This document shows, piece after piece, positions 6,714 to 13,758 of a stretch of 15,400 nucleotides of DNA. This DNA is from Bacillota bacterium. Lineage in GTDB: Bacteria > Bacillota > Bacilli > Alicyclobacillales > SLC66. Every line of letters begins with the position of its first letter. The first letter of the stretch is position 1. The DNA is taken from the NCBI GenBank assembly GCA_021821225.1, contig JAKACR010000037.1, forward strand, positions 1 to 15,400, written 5' to 3'. The notes beneath the pieces were generated by a model. That model saw only the letters and a program-made list of their open reading frames with translations, did no database searches and was not told where the DNA came from. Made by a program: the position numbers and the translations under genes.

Positions 6714-7772
6714 GTGACCGAGCCTGCGGCGCACAACAGTGGATTGGAACGGCAGGTTGGCGTAATTCCGGCGGGACTTTGGCGGACGCTCGCCGAGTAT
6801 TCCGCCGATGCGTTGATACTCATGAATCGCGCCCGCCGCGTGCTGTATATGAACAGGTCCGCGCGAGAACTGCTCGGCGAGCCGCGTGTCGGGGCGTTGT
6901 GCGGCGAATTGCTGGGATGCAGGGAGGAGAAGACGTGCCATCTCATGGAATCGGGCGCGTGTTTCGGTCAATGCGTCCTGCAGAGCCAGCAACCGCTCAC
7001 GGATGTTGAGATGACTGTCGTTGGCAGCGATGGAAGCGTGATTCCTGTCGCCGTATCGTATTCATACATTCCGGACGAAAGCGGGCAGGACTATTTCATG
7101 ATGGCCATCCGCGACCAGACGGACCGTAAGCTTTCGGAAGCGGAACACCAGCGCGGAGAAGAGCTGCGCCTGACGCTGCGGGAACGGGAACGCCTCGCGC
7201 GGGATCTGCACGATGGCGTGGTGCAGGATGTGGCTTATGCGAATCTGCGAGTCAAACATCTGCTGCAAAGCGGTCAACTGGGACAGGAACTGTATGATGA
7301 ACTCGCGGCTGTTTCCGGGGTCCTCGAACAGAGTTACCAGGAATTGCGTCAGGCGCTGTTCGACCTGACCCTTCATGCGCACGGTGGATTGACGGACTAC
7401 CTGCGCAAGCATCTGGAGGACTTCGAGTTGCAGACGGGGATCGCCGCGCGTCTCGCGGAACAGGATGTGCCGGTGGATCTTGAGCCGTTCACGGTCGACC
7501 AGCTCGGCAAGATGGTGCGCGAAGCGCTTGCCAATGTCCGTAAGCATGCGCATGCGCGACATGTGAACGTGACGCTGGCCTGCGGCGGGAAACAATTGAC
7601 CTGTGAAATCGCGGACGACGGCGAAGGTTTTGCGGATACGGAATTCGGGAATGTCCACTTTGGACTTAGGGCGATGCGCGAGCGGTGCGATATGCTTGGA
7701 GGCGAATTGCAGGTGAAGAGCTCACCCGGCCACGGCACGCGGATCACCATCGCGATTCCGGTGCGGCGTTGA
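6714..7772 (+). CDS. PAS-domain sensor histidine kinase (HisKA_3, NarL/NreB class)
   Basis: 352 residues from GTG, with AAGGGG 8 bases upstream. No TM segment, so it is cytoplasmic. The order is PAS domain (about 24-135), a helical linker, HisKA_3 dimerisation domain with ERLARDLHDGVVQD (His166), then HATPase_c with the N-box at REALANVRKHAH (Asn274), DDGEGF (301-306), HFGLRAMRER (315-324) and GHGTRITIAIPV. The PAS domain contains five Cys at 63, 69, 75, 83 and 87. Cysteines there can hold an Fe-S cluster (as in the oxygen sensor NreB) or act as redox switches, but the spacing here differs from NreB. Such kinases normally phosphorylate a LuxR-type regulator; none lies in the window. The upstream membrane protein is a likely partner. 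Confidence 0.92.
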   Translation: MTEPAAHNSGLERQVGVIPAGLWRTLAEYSADALILMNRARRVLYMNRSARELLGEPRVGALCGELLGCREEKTCHLMESGACFGQCVLQSQQPLTDVEMTVVGSDGSVIPVAVSYSYIPDESGQDYFMMAIRDQTDRKLSEAEHQRGEELRLTLRERERLARDLHDGVVQDVAYANLRVKHLLQSGQLGQELYDELAAVSGVLEQSYQELRQALFDLTLHAHGGLTDYLRKHLEDFELQTGIAARLAEQDVPVDLEPFTVDQLGKMVREALANVRKHAHARHVNVTLACGGKQLTCEIADDGEGFADTEFGNVHFGLRAMRERCDMLGGELQVKSSPGHGTRITIAIPVRR

Positions 7773-7896
7773 ATGCAGCCTGGCAGGGGATGCTTCCGAT
7801 GCGATCCGCGTTTTTAACGGACGCCGCGTTGTGCGATGCGTCACATCGACCCGGTCTTGCTCCCTGTACACTGAATTGCGAATGGAGGGTTGTCGC

Positions 7897-8199
7897 GTGA
7901 TTGATCTTGCGGAGGCAAGAGAAGCTTTGACCAGTGTCCTTGATCCGGAACTCGGGCTCAATGTGGTTGAATTGGGCCTTGTATACGAGATTGCGGAGCC
8001 GCGGGAGGGCGATCTGTACGTGCGGATAACCATGACGACGCCCGGTTGTCCCATGCACGACAATATCAGCGAGTCCGTGGAGTGGACGGCGCTGCGCGTT
8101 CCGGGCGTGGCTTCAGTCAAGGTGGATGTTGTGTTTGATCCGCCGTGGACGCCCGAGATGATGACAGACGAGGCAAAGGTCAAACTGGGATGGGCGTAG
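7897..8199 (+). CDS. MIP18/DUF59 family metal-sulfur cluster assembly factor
   Basis: 100 residues from GTG at 7897, with GGAGGG 7 bases upstream; longer versions of the frame would bury that site inside the coding region. The sequence has the DUF59 hallmarks: an N-terminal helix, DPELGLNVVELGLVYEI (16-32), a beta strand YVRITMTTPGCPMHD with the conserved Cys51, and VKVDVVFDPPW before a C-terminal tail. Relatives (SufT, PaaD, MIP18) help deliver or mature Fe-S clusters. It follows the sensor kinase by 124 bases and precedes the DUF2249 gene, so it may mature a metalloprotein of this redox block. The family is clear and the client protein unknown. Confidence 0.9.
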   Translation: MIDLAEAREALTSVLDPELGLNVVELGLVYEIAEPREGDLYVRITMTTPGCPMHDNISESVEWTALRVPGVASVKVDVVFDPPWTPEMMTDEAKVKLGWA

Positions 8200-8202
8200 T
8201 GG

Positions 8203-8224
8203 CCCGCACATGCTGCGGGTTTTT
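8203..8224 (+). terminator. Intrinsic terminator after the DUF59 gene
   Basis: CCCGCA at 8203-8208 pairs with TGCGGG at 8214-8219 over a 5-base loop and is followed by TTTTT (8220-8224). It lies directly after the DUF59 stop codon and before the DUF2249 gene, so it may lower transcription of the latter. Confidence 0.75.
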
Positions 8225-8259
8225 GTCTGACGACGGGAAGATTGTTGGAGGGATGCAAA

Positions 8260-8724
8260 ATGGCGAGACAAGTTGCCCTGCTGGACGTGCGTGACATATT
8301 GCGCAAAAAAGAGGAACCGTTCGCGCTGATCATGCAGAGCGTTCAGGAACTGGGAGAGCAGGACACGCTGGAGTTGCATGCGACGTTTGATCCCGTGCCG
8401 CTGGAACGCTTGCTTAGCAAACAGGGATTCAAGAATGTGGTGATGAAAGAAGCGGACGACCATTTCATCATCCAGTTCTACCGTGACGATGCGGCCGTTC
8501 CGTATTGGCACATCGACAATCGCGGGCTGGAACCGCCCCAGCCGATGCTCCGGTCGCTGGAACTGTTGGAGGCGCATCCGGAATTTGGCCAGGGGATGTG
8601 GGGATTGGAAATTTGGAATGAGCGCGTGCCGGCGGTGCTGCTTCCGGAATTGGAGGAACGCGGATATCAATTCGACATTCGCGACGAGGGAGAAGAGACG
8701 GTCGTCGTCAAGATTCACCGTTAG
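8260..8724 (+). CDS. Tandem DUF2249 domain protein
   Basis: 154 residues from ATG, with GGAGGG 7 bases upstream; a longer frame from TTG at 8242 would contain that site. Two DUF2249-like units can be seen. The first, about 4-72, opens with ALLDVRDILR and includes HATFDPVPLERLLSKQGF. The second, about 84-154, opens with HIDNRGLEPP and includes LEIWNERVPAVLLPELEERGY. The family is small, soluble and lacks a proven biochemical role; in many genomes it lies near nitrogen-oxide or oxygen respiration genes and Fe-S assembly factors, as here. Its TAG stop lies in the GTTAG target duplication of repeat copy 3, which begins with the next base. Confidence 0.82.
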   Translation: MARQVALLDVRDILRKKEEPFALIMQSVQELGEQDTLELHATFDPVPLERLLSKQGFKNVVMKEADDHFIIQFYRDDAAVPYWHIDNRGLEPPQPMLRSLELLEAHPEFGQGMWGLEIWNERVPAVLLPELEERGYQFDIRDEGEETVVVKIHR

Positions 8725-8879
8725 AGGTTGTTCAAAAAGAGGTCAGAACTCCCCGGCGCATTGCTGCGTCATCGCCAGAAATGCTCCCTCACGTACCCAA
8801 GAACGTACGCTCGGTCCGCATTTCTGGCTGCTTCCTTGCACTGCGTGGGTCAACCCTGCCCTCTTTTTGAACAGGCTCT
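8725..8879 (+). repeat. MITE-like repeat, copy 3 (155 bp) with 5-bp target duplication
   Basis: Begins AGGTTGTTCAAAAAGAGG and ends CCCTCTTTTTGAACAGGCTCT, flanked by GTTAG at 8720-8724 and 8880-8884. Its boundaries match those of copy 2 in reverse. It is the shortest full-length copy, lacking the internal module of copies 1 and 2. It lies between the DUF2249 stop codon and a hairpin that was probably that gene's terminator. Confidence 0.9.
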
Positions 8880-8884
8880 GTTAG

Positions 8885-8922
8885 GAAAGAGCCGGCGACC
8901 CATCGTGGTTTCCGGCCCTTTC
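8885..8922. terminator. Hairpin between convergent genes
   Basis: GAAAGAGCCGG (8885-8895) pairs with CCGGCCCTTTC (8912-8922) with one A-C mismatch and a 16-base loop. It lies between the DUF2249 gene and the converging membrane-protein gene and starts directly after the target duplication of repeat copy 3. There is no long T tract. Confidence 0.45.
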
Positions 8923-8943
8923 TCTGTCCGACGCGGTCGGCTA

Positions 8944-8992
8944 GGGGGCATGGGATAAAGTCCGCACAGCAGGCGCGCCCCCAATGTCCCCC
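8944..8992 (+). repeat. Free-standing copy of the repeat's internal module
   Basis: GGGGGCATGGGATAAAGTCC opens this 49-base segment and AATGTCCCCC closes it. It matches the start and end of the modules in repeat copies 1 and 2 but has no flanking TGTTCAAAAAG ends. It lies just before the 3' end of the minus-strand membrane-protein gene. Confidence 0.55.
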
Positions 8993-9005
8993 GGATATTC
9001 GCGAT

Positions 9006-10346
9006 TCACGACGCGCGCCGGAATTCTCCCCATACTTTGCGCAGGTTGATGACGTACAGCACCTCCACCGCAAATGCGATCAGGGCCACGCTCACGAGGA
9101 TGCATCCCAGCGCGACGGCAGAAGAAGCGCGCAGCGGCACCGCGGCCGAGGTCACGACCACTCCCGCCGCAAATGCGAAAAAGACCGGGATGCTGTAACG
9201 CAAGGGCAGCAATTGCGACATCAGAGGGACTTTCTCCTTGCCTGAACGCGGGCCGTAGCGCTCGCTCCAGACAAGGAACGGAATGATTTTGTACGTGTAG
9301 CTCATGACGGTCATGGTCACGCAGCCCCAGAGGTAAAATGACACCACGCTCTGGACCTGCGCCTGCGCCTGCCGGAATGCGATCAGCAGAATGAAGGCAA
9401 GCAAAGCTGTCATGCCGAGCGCCGACGCGGCTATGACACCCATCATCGGAGGCTCGATCACCTTGCGCATGCGCTTTTTGACGACGCTTCGCAAATACCA
9501 CAGGTGATTGGCGAGCGCCCCCGCGCCACACAGCGCCCCCGCAATTTCGATGAGGCCGACGTGCAGCCAGACGCCCGCGAGTAATCCCAGGATCGCGAGG
9601 TGCGCGAGCCCGAACGTCCACTTTTCGCGCCATGCGGCGTACCCGTGCGACAAGGTGAACATGGGGAACAGCTTGAAGCTGAAACCGATCAGCAGGAAGC
9701 TGAAAAACCCGCCTACGGCAAGGATGATGTGGGTGGCGATCAAGGAATCCATCCATGGGTTGAGTCCTGTGGTCACATTGCCGTCGGTCAGCACGAGCAG
9801 GATTGCGATCGCCACCGCCGCCGTGAGGTAACTGTGCGCCGAGACGACAAACCATCTCATGGGACCGGGGACCTTGGAGCGAGTGAGCGACCACAGGACG
9901 ATGCCGCAGTAGATCCAGATGGCGAGAGCGGCAAGACTGCCAAAGACAAGGAATCCTGAGCTGGACCATGTCTGCATGGCGTGCCACAATCCGAGAAAAG
10001 CCACAAGGTAAAGCCAGAAGTTCCAGCGCGCCGCCCGCTGGGCCCGCACAGGAATGAGAAACGCGACGGTGGACAGTTGGTACACCGCGCCCATGACAAA
10101 CGCCAGCAGCGCGCCAAGCGTCAACGCGTGCGTCAGCGCGACGACGGAGGCGGCTCCGGGATCGTTCGTCCGAATTGCGCCGATTTGCGTCAACAGGTCG
10201 ACAGCAAAGAGAATATACGATAAAATTCCCAGCAGCATATAGCGAATTGGCAGCGTGAAGGGAGGAGATTGGCTGGTGCGCAAGCCGCCGGCGGCGACAC
10301 TGAGCACCGGGCGGGCTGCGGGCGGGCGCGAGTCATCAGGAGACAT
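9006..10346 (-). CDS. Polytopic membrane protein, NnrS/heme-copper-oxidase-like, paralog B
   Basis: 446 residues from ATG at 10346, with GGAGGTG 7 bases upstream. After a polar N-terminal tail of about 33 residues there are about twelve TM segments. Conserved histidines sit at H73 in ALTHALTLGALL (followed by GAVYQLSTVAF), H206 in LIATHIILAVGG and H234 in FPMFTLSHGY. These equal H52, H178 and H206 of the protein at 4355-5644, with the same 28-residue interval between the last two, so the two are paralogs. Both end close to or face the sensor/DUF59/DUF2249 genes. It is transcribed divergently from the cytochrome b module. A role in heme, copper, oxygen or nitric oxide handling is inferred from histidine pattern and context only. 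Confidence 0.68.
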   Translation of the reverse strand: MSPDDSRPPAARPVLSVAAGGLRTSQSPPFTLPIRYMLLGILSYILFAVDLLTQIGAIRTNDPGAASVVALTHALTLGALLAFVMGAVYQLSTVAFLIPVRAQRAARWNFWLYLVAFLGLWHAMQTWSSSGFLVFGSLAALAIWIYCGIVLWSLTRSKVPGPMRWFVVSAHSYLTAAVAIAILLVLTDGNVTTGLNPWMDSLIATHIILAVGGFFSFLLIGFSFKLFPMFTLSHGYAAWREKWTFGLAHLAILGLLAGVWLHVGLIEIAGALCGAGALANHLWYLRSVVKKRMRKVIEPPMMGVIAASALGMTALLAFILLIAFRQAQAQVQSVVSFYLWGCVTMTVMSYTYKIIPFLVWSERYGPRSGKEKVPLMSQLLPLRYSIPVFFAFAAGVVVTSAAVPLRASSAVALGCILVSVALIAFAVEVLYVINLRKVWGEFRRAS

Positions 10347-10587
10347 GGCATGACACCTCCGACGGTTGGGAAAAATCCGGTATGGGGTAGACTGTTTCCG
10401 ATAGTGTCAGTTTACCATGGTCAGTCTAACGAATGTACGGGAGTGGGGTTGTGCGCTTTGTCACGTCGCTTTGCACATACATTCCGCCGGATTGCGGAAA
10501 GATAGTGTAGAATTGTTTCGGAGGACATACGGCAGGCGCAGTCTTACTTATTTTAGAGCATTCTGATTCAGAGGGTGGGTGACGCAT
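10347..10587. promoter_or_regulatory. Divergent intergenic region with inverted repeats
   Basis: This 241-base region must hold promoters for both the membrane-protein gene on the left and the cytochrome module on the right. TAGACTG (10388-10394) and CAGTCTA (10422-10428) form an inverted repeat that could be an operator, and GTCAGT occurs twice within it. I found no convincing -35/-10 pair on either strand and no FNR-type TTGAT-N4-ATCAA site. Confidence 0.35.
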
Positions 10588-10743
10588 ATGGGGCAAGGTG
10601 GACTCAGGCCGCCCCTGGCGGCTGGTCAGGCTTGGCAATTTGCGTGGTTGAATCTGTCGGTCGCGGACATGATTGTCGTGGGATTGATGGTTGTCGTGTT
10701 CGTGCTTGCGCTGGTCATGCGGTGGCCGGGTGAACATTCATGA
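10588..10743 (+). CDS. Small single-TM protein (51 aa), first gene of the cytochrome b module
   Basis: Begins at ATG 10588 after GAGGGTGGG and ends with TGA at 10741-10743, overlapping the next gene by ATGA. The 51 residues have a polar, Gly/Pro-rich start (MGQGGLRPPLAAGQ), an aromatic patch (WQFAW) and one TM helix, about residues 25-45, then a short tail. Translational coupling to the cytochrome b gene suggests a small subunit or assembly peptide of the same complex. I recognise no family. It is short enough for automatic gene callers to miss. Confidence 0.7.
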   Translation: MGQGGLRPPLAAGQAWQFAWLNLSVADMIVVGLMVVVFVLALVMRWPGEHS

Positions 10744-11357
10744 GAACGAACTGGACGCGGGCGCTGCGCGAAGGGATTGAACGCACGATTACCATGGACA
10801 ACCTGTTGCCTGACCGGTTGCCGAAGTACGTGCATTCATATGTGTACCTGTTTGGCGTGTTGACTCTCGCTTCGTTTGTGTGGCTCATCGTCACCGGAAC
10901 CGTGCTGGCCTTTTTCGGTCCGGAGTGGTGGCACGTATCGGCTGTCGGACATTTTTTTAACAGTATGCACTTCTGGTCCGTGCAGGCGTTTTTCTTTTTC
11001 ATGGTACTGCACCTCTGGGCGCAGTTCCTCATGGCGGCATGGCGCGGCGGACGGCATTTCACGTGGATCAGCGGCTGGGTGCTGTTCCTCGTGTCCATCG
11101 TCGGCGGGCTCACCGGATACCTGTCGCAGACCAACTTTGACGCTCAGTGGATTGGCGTCCAGGGCAAGGATGCCATGAACGCCGTGGGAGTGGGTGGCTT
11201 CTTCAATCTGCTGAATTTTGGCCAGATGTACGGCCTGCATATTTTTATCATTCCGTTTGCTCTCATGGCGCTGATCGCCGGACACCTCTTTCTGGTCCGC
11301 AAGCACGGTGTGGTCGAGCCGTTGCCATGGGACGGAAAGGAGGAGGATGAGCGATGA
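10740..11357 (+). CDS. Cytochrome b6-like protein (four TM helices, two b hemes)
   Basis: 205 residues, start ATG overlapping the upstream stop. Four TM helices at about 37-58, 75-98, 108-127 and 163-185 form the N-terminal half of a bc1/b6f cytochrome b. Heme ligands are visible as two pairs: H77 and H91 in the second helix (14 apart), and H167 and H182 in the fourth (15 apart), which is the spacing of cytochrome b6. It lacks the Cys near the N-terminus that binds the extra heme c in b6 proteins. The length matches b6, so the C-terminal half must be supplied by a separate protein, presumably the next gene. It would take electrons from menaquinol in the cytoplasmic membrane. A second, partial copy lies at the right window edge. 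Confidence 0.9.
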   Translation: MRTNWTRALREGIERTITMDNLLPDRLPKYVHSYVYLFGVLTLASFVWLIVTGTVLAFFGPEWWHVSAVGHFFNSMHFWSVQAFFFFMVLHLWAQFLMAAWRGGRHFTWISGWVLFLVSIVGGLTGYLSQTNFDAQWIGVQGKDAMNAVGVGGFFNLLNFGQMYGLHIFIIPFALMALIAGHLFLVRKHGVVEPLPWDGKEEDER

Positions 11358-12337
11358 GCGGTGCGCGAAACGAGGCGCGCCCTGGAACGGCGCAGGGAAA
11401 GTACGAAGAGATGCCGTACGATCTGGTGAAGGAGGGCACGATGGCCGTCCTGGCGATTGGGGCGTTGGTCGTCGTCCTGTCGGGCATCCTGTCGACGCCC
11501 GATGTACCGGCATTGTCTGCGCAGCAGGTCGTCCGGCAGGATCCGATGCTGCTTGTCACGACGGAGTTGAACCATTTGGGCCTGCAAGACGCCATCTCCA
11601 ACTATGGGCCGCCTTACAATCACGGGACGGATGCCCTGCAATCCATCGGGCCGATCTCTCCCCAACAGTGGGCGGGTGTGCAGATACCGGTGAATTCACG
11701 GCGGGACGATGTCCTGATCCCCCTGCACCGCATGGCGGTCATGGATCCCGCGGTCAGGCGGACGCTCGCCGCCTGGGATCACGCATCCTCGGCGCAGCAG
11801 CTTGCGTGGGTGGCCAATGTGCAAAAGGTGTTGCCTGCCGGTTCGGTCATGCATGACAGGCTCATGCTGCCTCATCCCGGATCGCCGTTGTACGGACCGG
11901 TTCCCCAAATGGTGAACGATTACCTGCGCCTGGCGCAAAGCGGTCTTCTGGAGGCCGCGATCGACGGCGCGGTCGGACCTGTTCCACTGCTCAACCGGAC
12001 AAAGGCGTTGCTTTTGCTGGAAAATACGGCGGACACGGCATACGCGTCCAAGCTCAACATGCTCGGACCTGAATGGGGCGTCATGAAAGAAACGGGGAAT
12101 TATCCCGGGGCGGTGTGGTTGTGGTACTACACGCTGCTGTACCAGATCCCGCCCTACAGCACATCGTCTGCGGCCGATCTCCTGGTTGTGCTAACCGTGA
12201 TGATCGTCACCTTCATCCTGATGTTCACTCCCTTCATTCCCGGCTTGCGCAGCCTGCCGCGCTGGCTTCGGATCTACCGCCTGATCTGGCGCGACCATTA
12301 CCGCGCATTGCGCGAGCGAGGGGAGTTGGGACCATGA
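11354..12337 (+). CDS. Cytochrome b partner with two TM helices and a large outside domain, copy 1
   Basis: 327 residues; overlaps the cytochrome b gene by ATGA and the following gene in the same way. A cytoplasmic N-tail leads to VKEGTM and a TM helix (about 28-46). A polar domain of about 225 residues follows, then a second TM helix (about 275-296) and a basic tail containing RLIWRDHYR (309-317). Elements shared with the protein at 14066-15190 are NYGPPYN (83-89), QSIGPISPQQW (96-106), LAQSGLLE, YQIPPYSTSS (263-272) and the tail. No CxxCH heme motif or Rieske motif occurs. It stands where subunit IV normally follows cytochrome b6, but its topology is different. I cannot assign a known family; a quinol-site or electron-transfer partner is inferred from gene order alone. 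Confidence 0.72.
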   Translation: MSGARNEARPGTAQGKYEEMPYDLVKEGTMAVLAIGALVVVLSGILSTPDVPALSAQQVVRQDPMLLVTTELNHLGLQDAISNYGPPYNHGTDALQSIGPISPQQWAGVQIPVNSRRDDVLIPLHRMAVMDPAVRRTLAAWDHASSAQQLAWVANVQKVLPAGSVMHDRLMLPHPGSPLYGPVPQMVNDYLRLAQSGLLEAAIDGAVGPVPLLNRTKALLLLENTADTAYASKLNMLGPEWGVMKETGNYPGAVWLWYYTLLYQIPPYSTSSAADLLVVLTVMIVTFILMFTPFIPGLRSLPRWLRIYRLIWRDHYRALRERGELGP

Positions 12338-12573
12338 CGCGGCGCATCGTCCGCTGGCTTGTGGCGCCGCCGCCGCTGTTGGCCGCGTTGCTTCTCGTGA
12401 TCGGCATCTACGGCACGGGGGTCGTCTATCATTCGCTGGTGGTTCACGACTGGGGGACGGCGTTGTTTGGCCTGTCGCTGGTGTTGGCGTGTATGTTCGC
12501 TCTTGGGACTCCCCTGGCGCTGGCCATGCAGGCAAGAAGAGAAGCGAAAGCGAGAAAGCTCCGGCCGCGATAG
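12334..12573 (+). CDS. Small two-TM protein (79 aa) of the cytochrome b module, copy 1
   Basis: Start ATG at 12334 overlaps the preceding stop by ATGA. Two TM helices, about 12-36 (including LLLVIGIYGTGVVY) and 42-66, are followed by a strongly basic C-terminal tail. The GIYGT motif and basic tail recur in the 69-residue protein encoded at 13759-13968, the matching gene of the opposite module. The basic tail predicts a cytoplasmic C-terminus. Probably an accessory subunit or assembly factor. The stop codon lies inside a terminator-like hairpin. Confidence 0.75.
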   Translation: MTRRIVRWLVAPPPLLAALLLVIGIYGTGVVYHSLVVHDWGTALFGLSLVLACMFALGTPLALAMQARREAKARKLRPR

Positions 12574-12587
12574 AAAAAATCGCGGCC
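12563..12587. terminator. Hairpin between the facing cytochrome modules
   Basis: GGCCGCGAT (12563-12571) pairs perfectly with ATCGCGGCC (12579-12587) around the loop AGAAAAA. It overlaps the stop codon of the small two-TM gene. Only a short TTT follows at 12593-12595, so termination may be partial. Confidence 0.55.
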
Positions 12588-12658
12588 CCGGGGTTTGTCG
12601 CGGGACATGGGCGATTGACTCCGGCATGAGGAAGCCAGAACGCTCATCCCATGCCCGC

Positions 12659-13735
12659 CTATAATTGGGGCTGGTAGCTGCAGGCGGGATCGCTCTGCAT
12701 GTAGTCCCCTGTGACGGCGAACGCCCGCGCCCGCGACCCGCCGCACACGTGGCGGAATTCACAGCGGCCGCACTTGCCTTTCAGTTCATCCTTGGACCGT
12801 ATCCGGACGAACAGTTCGCTCTCGCGATAGATATCGATCAGCGGCGTGCGTTGCACATTGCCGGCGCTCTCCGGCAGAAAACCGCTCGGGTATACGTCTC
12901 CGGTGTGCGAGATAAAGACAAAGCCGTCTCCGTCATTGACAGGCCGAACGCCGCGCAGCGCGTCTTTGGGAGCGAACGAGCCTGCCTGTCCGCTGACATG
13001 CGCTCCGGACGCCTTCTGCTGTAGCAGGACGCGCCGATAGAACGGTGCTTCCGTCGTCTTAACCGCAAATGGGCGGAGCAGGGACTGGGTGTAAATCCAC
13101 TTCATGATTTCTTCATTTTCCTCGGGAGAAGTCATCAGGTTTTCGGTCGCGCGACCGGTCGGCACCAGGAAGAACAGGCTCCACAGTTCCGTTCCGAACA
13201 GTTCCGCGATATCGGCGATGCCGTCGAGTTCCTTATGGTTGAGCGAACTTACCGTCGTGTTGATCTGCAGGGGCAGTCCGATGTCGGCGACACTGTAGAG
13301 CGCCTTGACGGTGTCTAAAAATGATCCTTTCACTCCACGGAAGCGGTCGTGCGCCTTGGAAGTCGCACCGTCCAGGCTCAGAGCGAGCCGTTTGACTCCA
13401 GAGCGGCGCATGCGCCAGATGGCCGCTCTTGTCAGGCGGGGCGTCACGCTGGCGGCAAGCGACACGCGGATCCCGCGCTCGCTTGCGTAATCGATCAGAT
13501 CCCACAGGTCCTCGCGTTCCAGCGGATCGCCCCCCGTGATCACCAGCAGGGGGTCGTGAAAGGCGCTCACTTGGTCAATGACGGATTTGGCTTCCTGCAG
13601 ATTGAGTTCTCCCGGATGGCGATGCCGTTGCGCCTCGGCGCGGCAGTGGACGCAGTGAAGCTGGCACGCCCGTGTGATTTCCCACATGACGATGTGAGGC
13701 GATAGTGCATAATCCAATCTGGTTGCCGGCATCAT
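12659..13735 (-). CDS. Radical SAM/SPASM protein (AhbD/NirJ/PqqE-like)
   Basis: 358 residues from ATG at 13735, with GGGAGG 8 bases upstream. The radical SAM cluster motif CQLHCVHC is at 24-31 (Cys24, 28, 31), followed by ITGGDPL (66-72) and a partial TIM barrel. A C-terminal SPASM-type set of Cys lies at 322, 325, 331 and 352 in CGRCEFRHVCGGSRARA and DPACSY. Relatives include AhbC/AhbD and NirJ, which modify heme side chains, and PqqE, which modifies a peptide. It may be the group catalogued as TIGR04053, which I could not check. It starts 23 bases after the small two-TM gene and is probably the last gene of the minus-strand cytochrome module, suggesting a role in making a heme or modifying a subunit. 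Confidence 0.85.
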   Translation of the reverse strand: MMPATRLDYALSPHIVMWEITRACQLHCVHCRAEAQRHRHPGELNLQEAKSVIDQVSAFHDPLLVITGGDPLEREDLWDLIDYASERGIRVSLAASVTPRLTRAAIWRMRRSGVKRLALSLDGATSKAHDRFRGVKGSFLDTVKALYSVADIGLPLQINTTVSSLNHKELDGIADIAELFGTELWSLFFLVPTGRATENLMTSPEENEEIMKWIYTQSLLRPFAVKTTEAPFYRRVLLQQKASGAHVSGQAGSFAPKDALRGVRPVNDGDGFVFISHTGDVYPSGFLPESAGNVQRTPLIDIYRESELFVRIRSKDELKGKCGRCEFRHVCGGSRARAFAVTGDYMQSDPACSYQPQL

Positions 13736-13758
13736 GGCGGATACCTCCCTGCCTCGTC

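Noticed and set aside
8728..8958. Short open frames running through the repeats, with products resembling RGCSKRGQNSPA
   Set aside because: The same peptide appears at every repeat copy because the DNA is repeated. There is no consistent ribosome site and the copies end at different places.
8941..9987. Minus-strand open frame of 348 codons
   Set aside because: It overlaps the polytopic membrane-protein gene in another frame, and its product is Arg/His-rich without domains, as expected for a shadow frame in GC-rich DNA.
4355..10346. True heme-copper oxidase subunit I genes
   Set aside because: The complete set of oxidase histidine ligands, including the HH pair and the two His of the last metal-binding helix, cannot be found. 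Only a three-His pattern is shared, so I kept a looser call.
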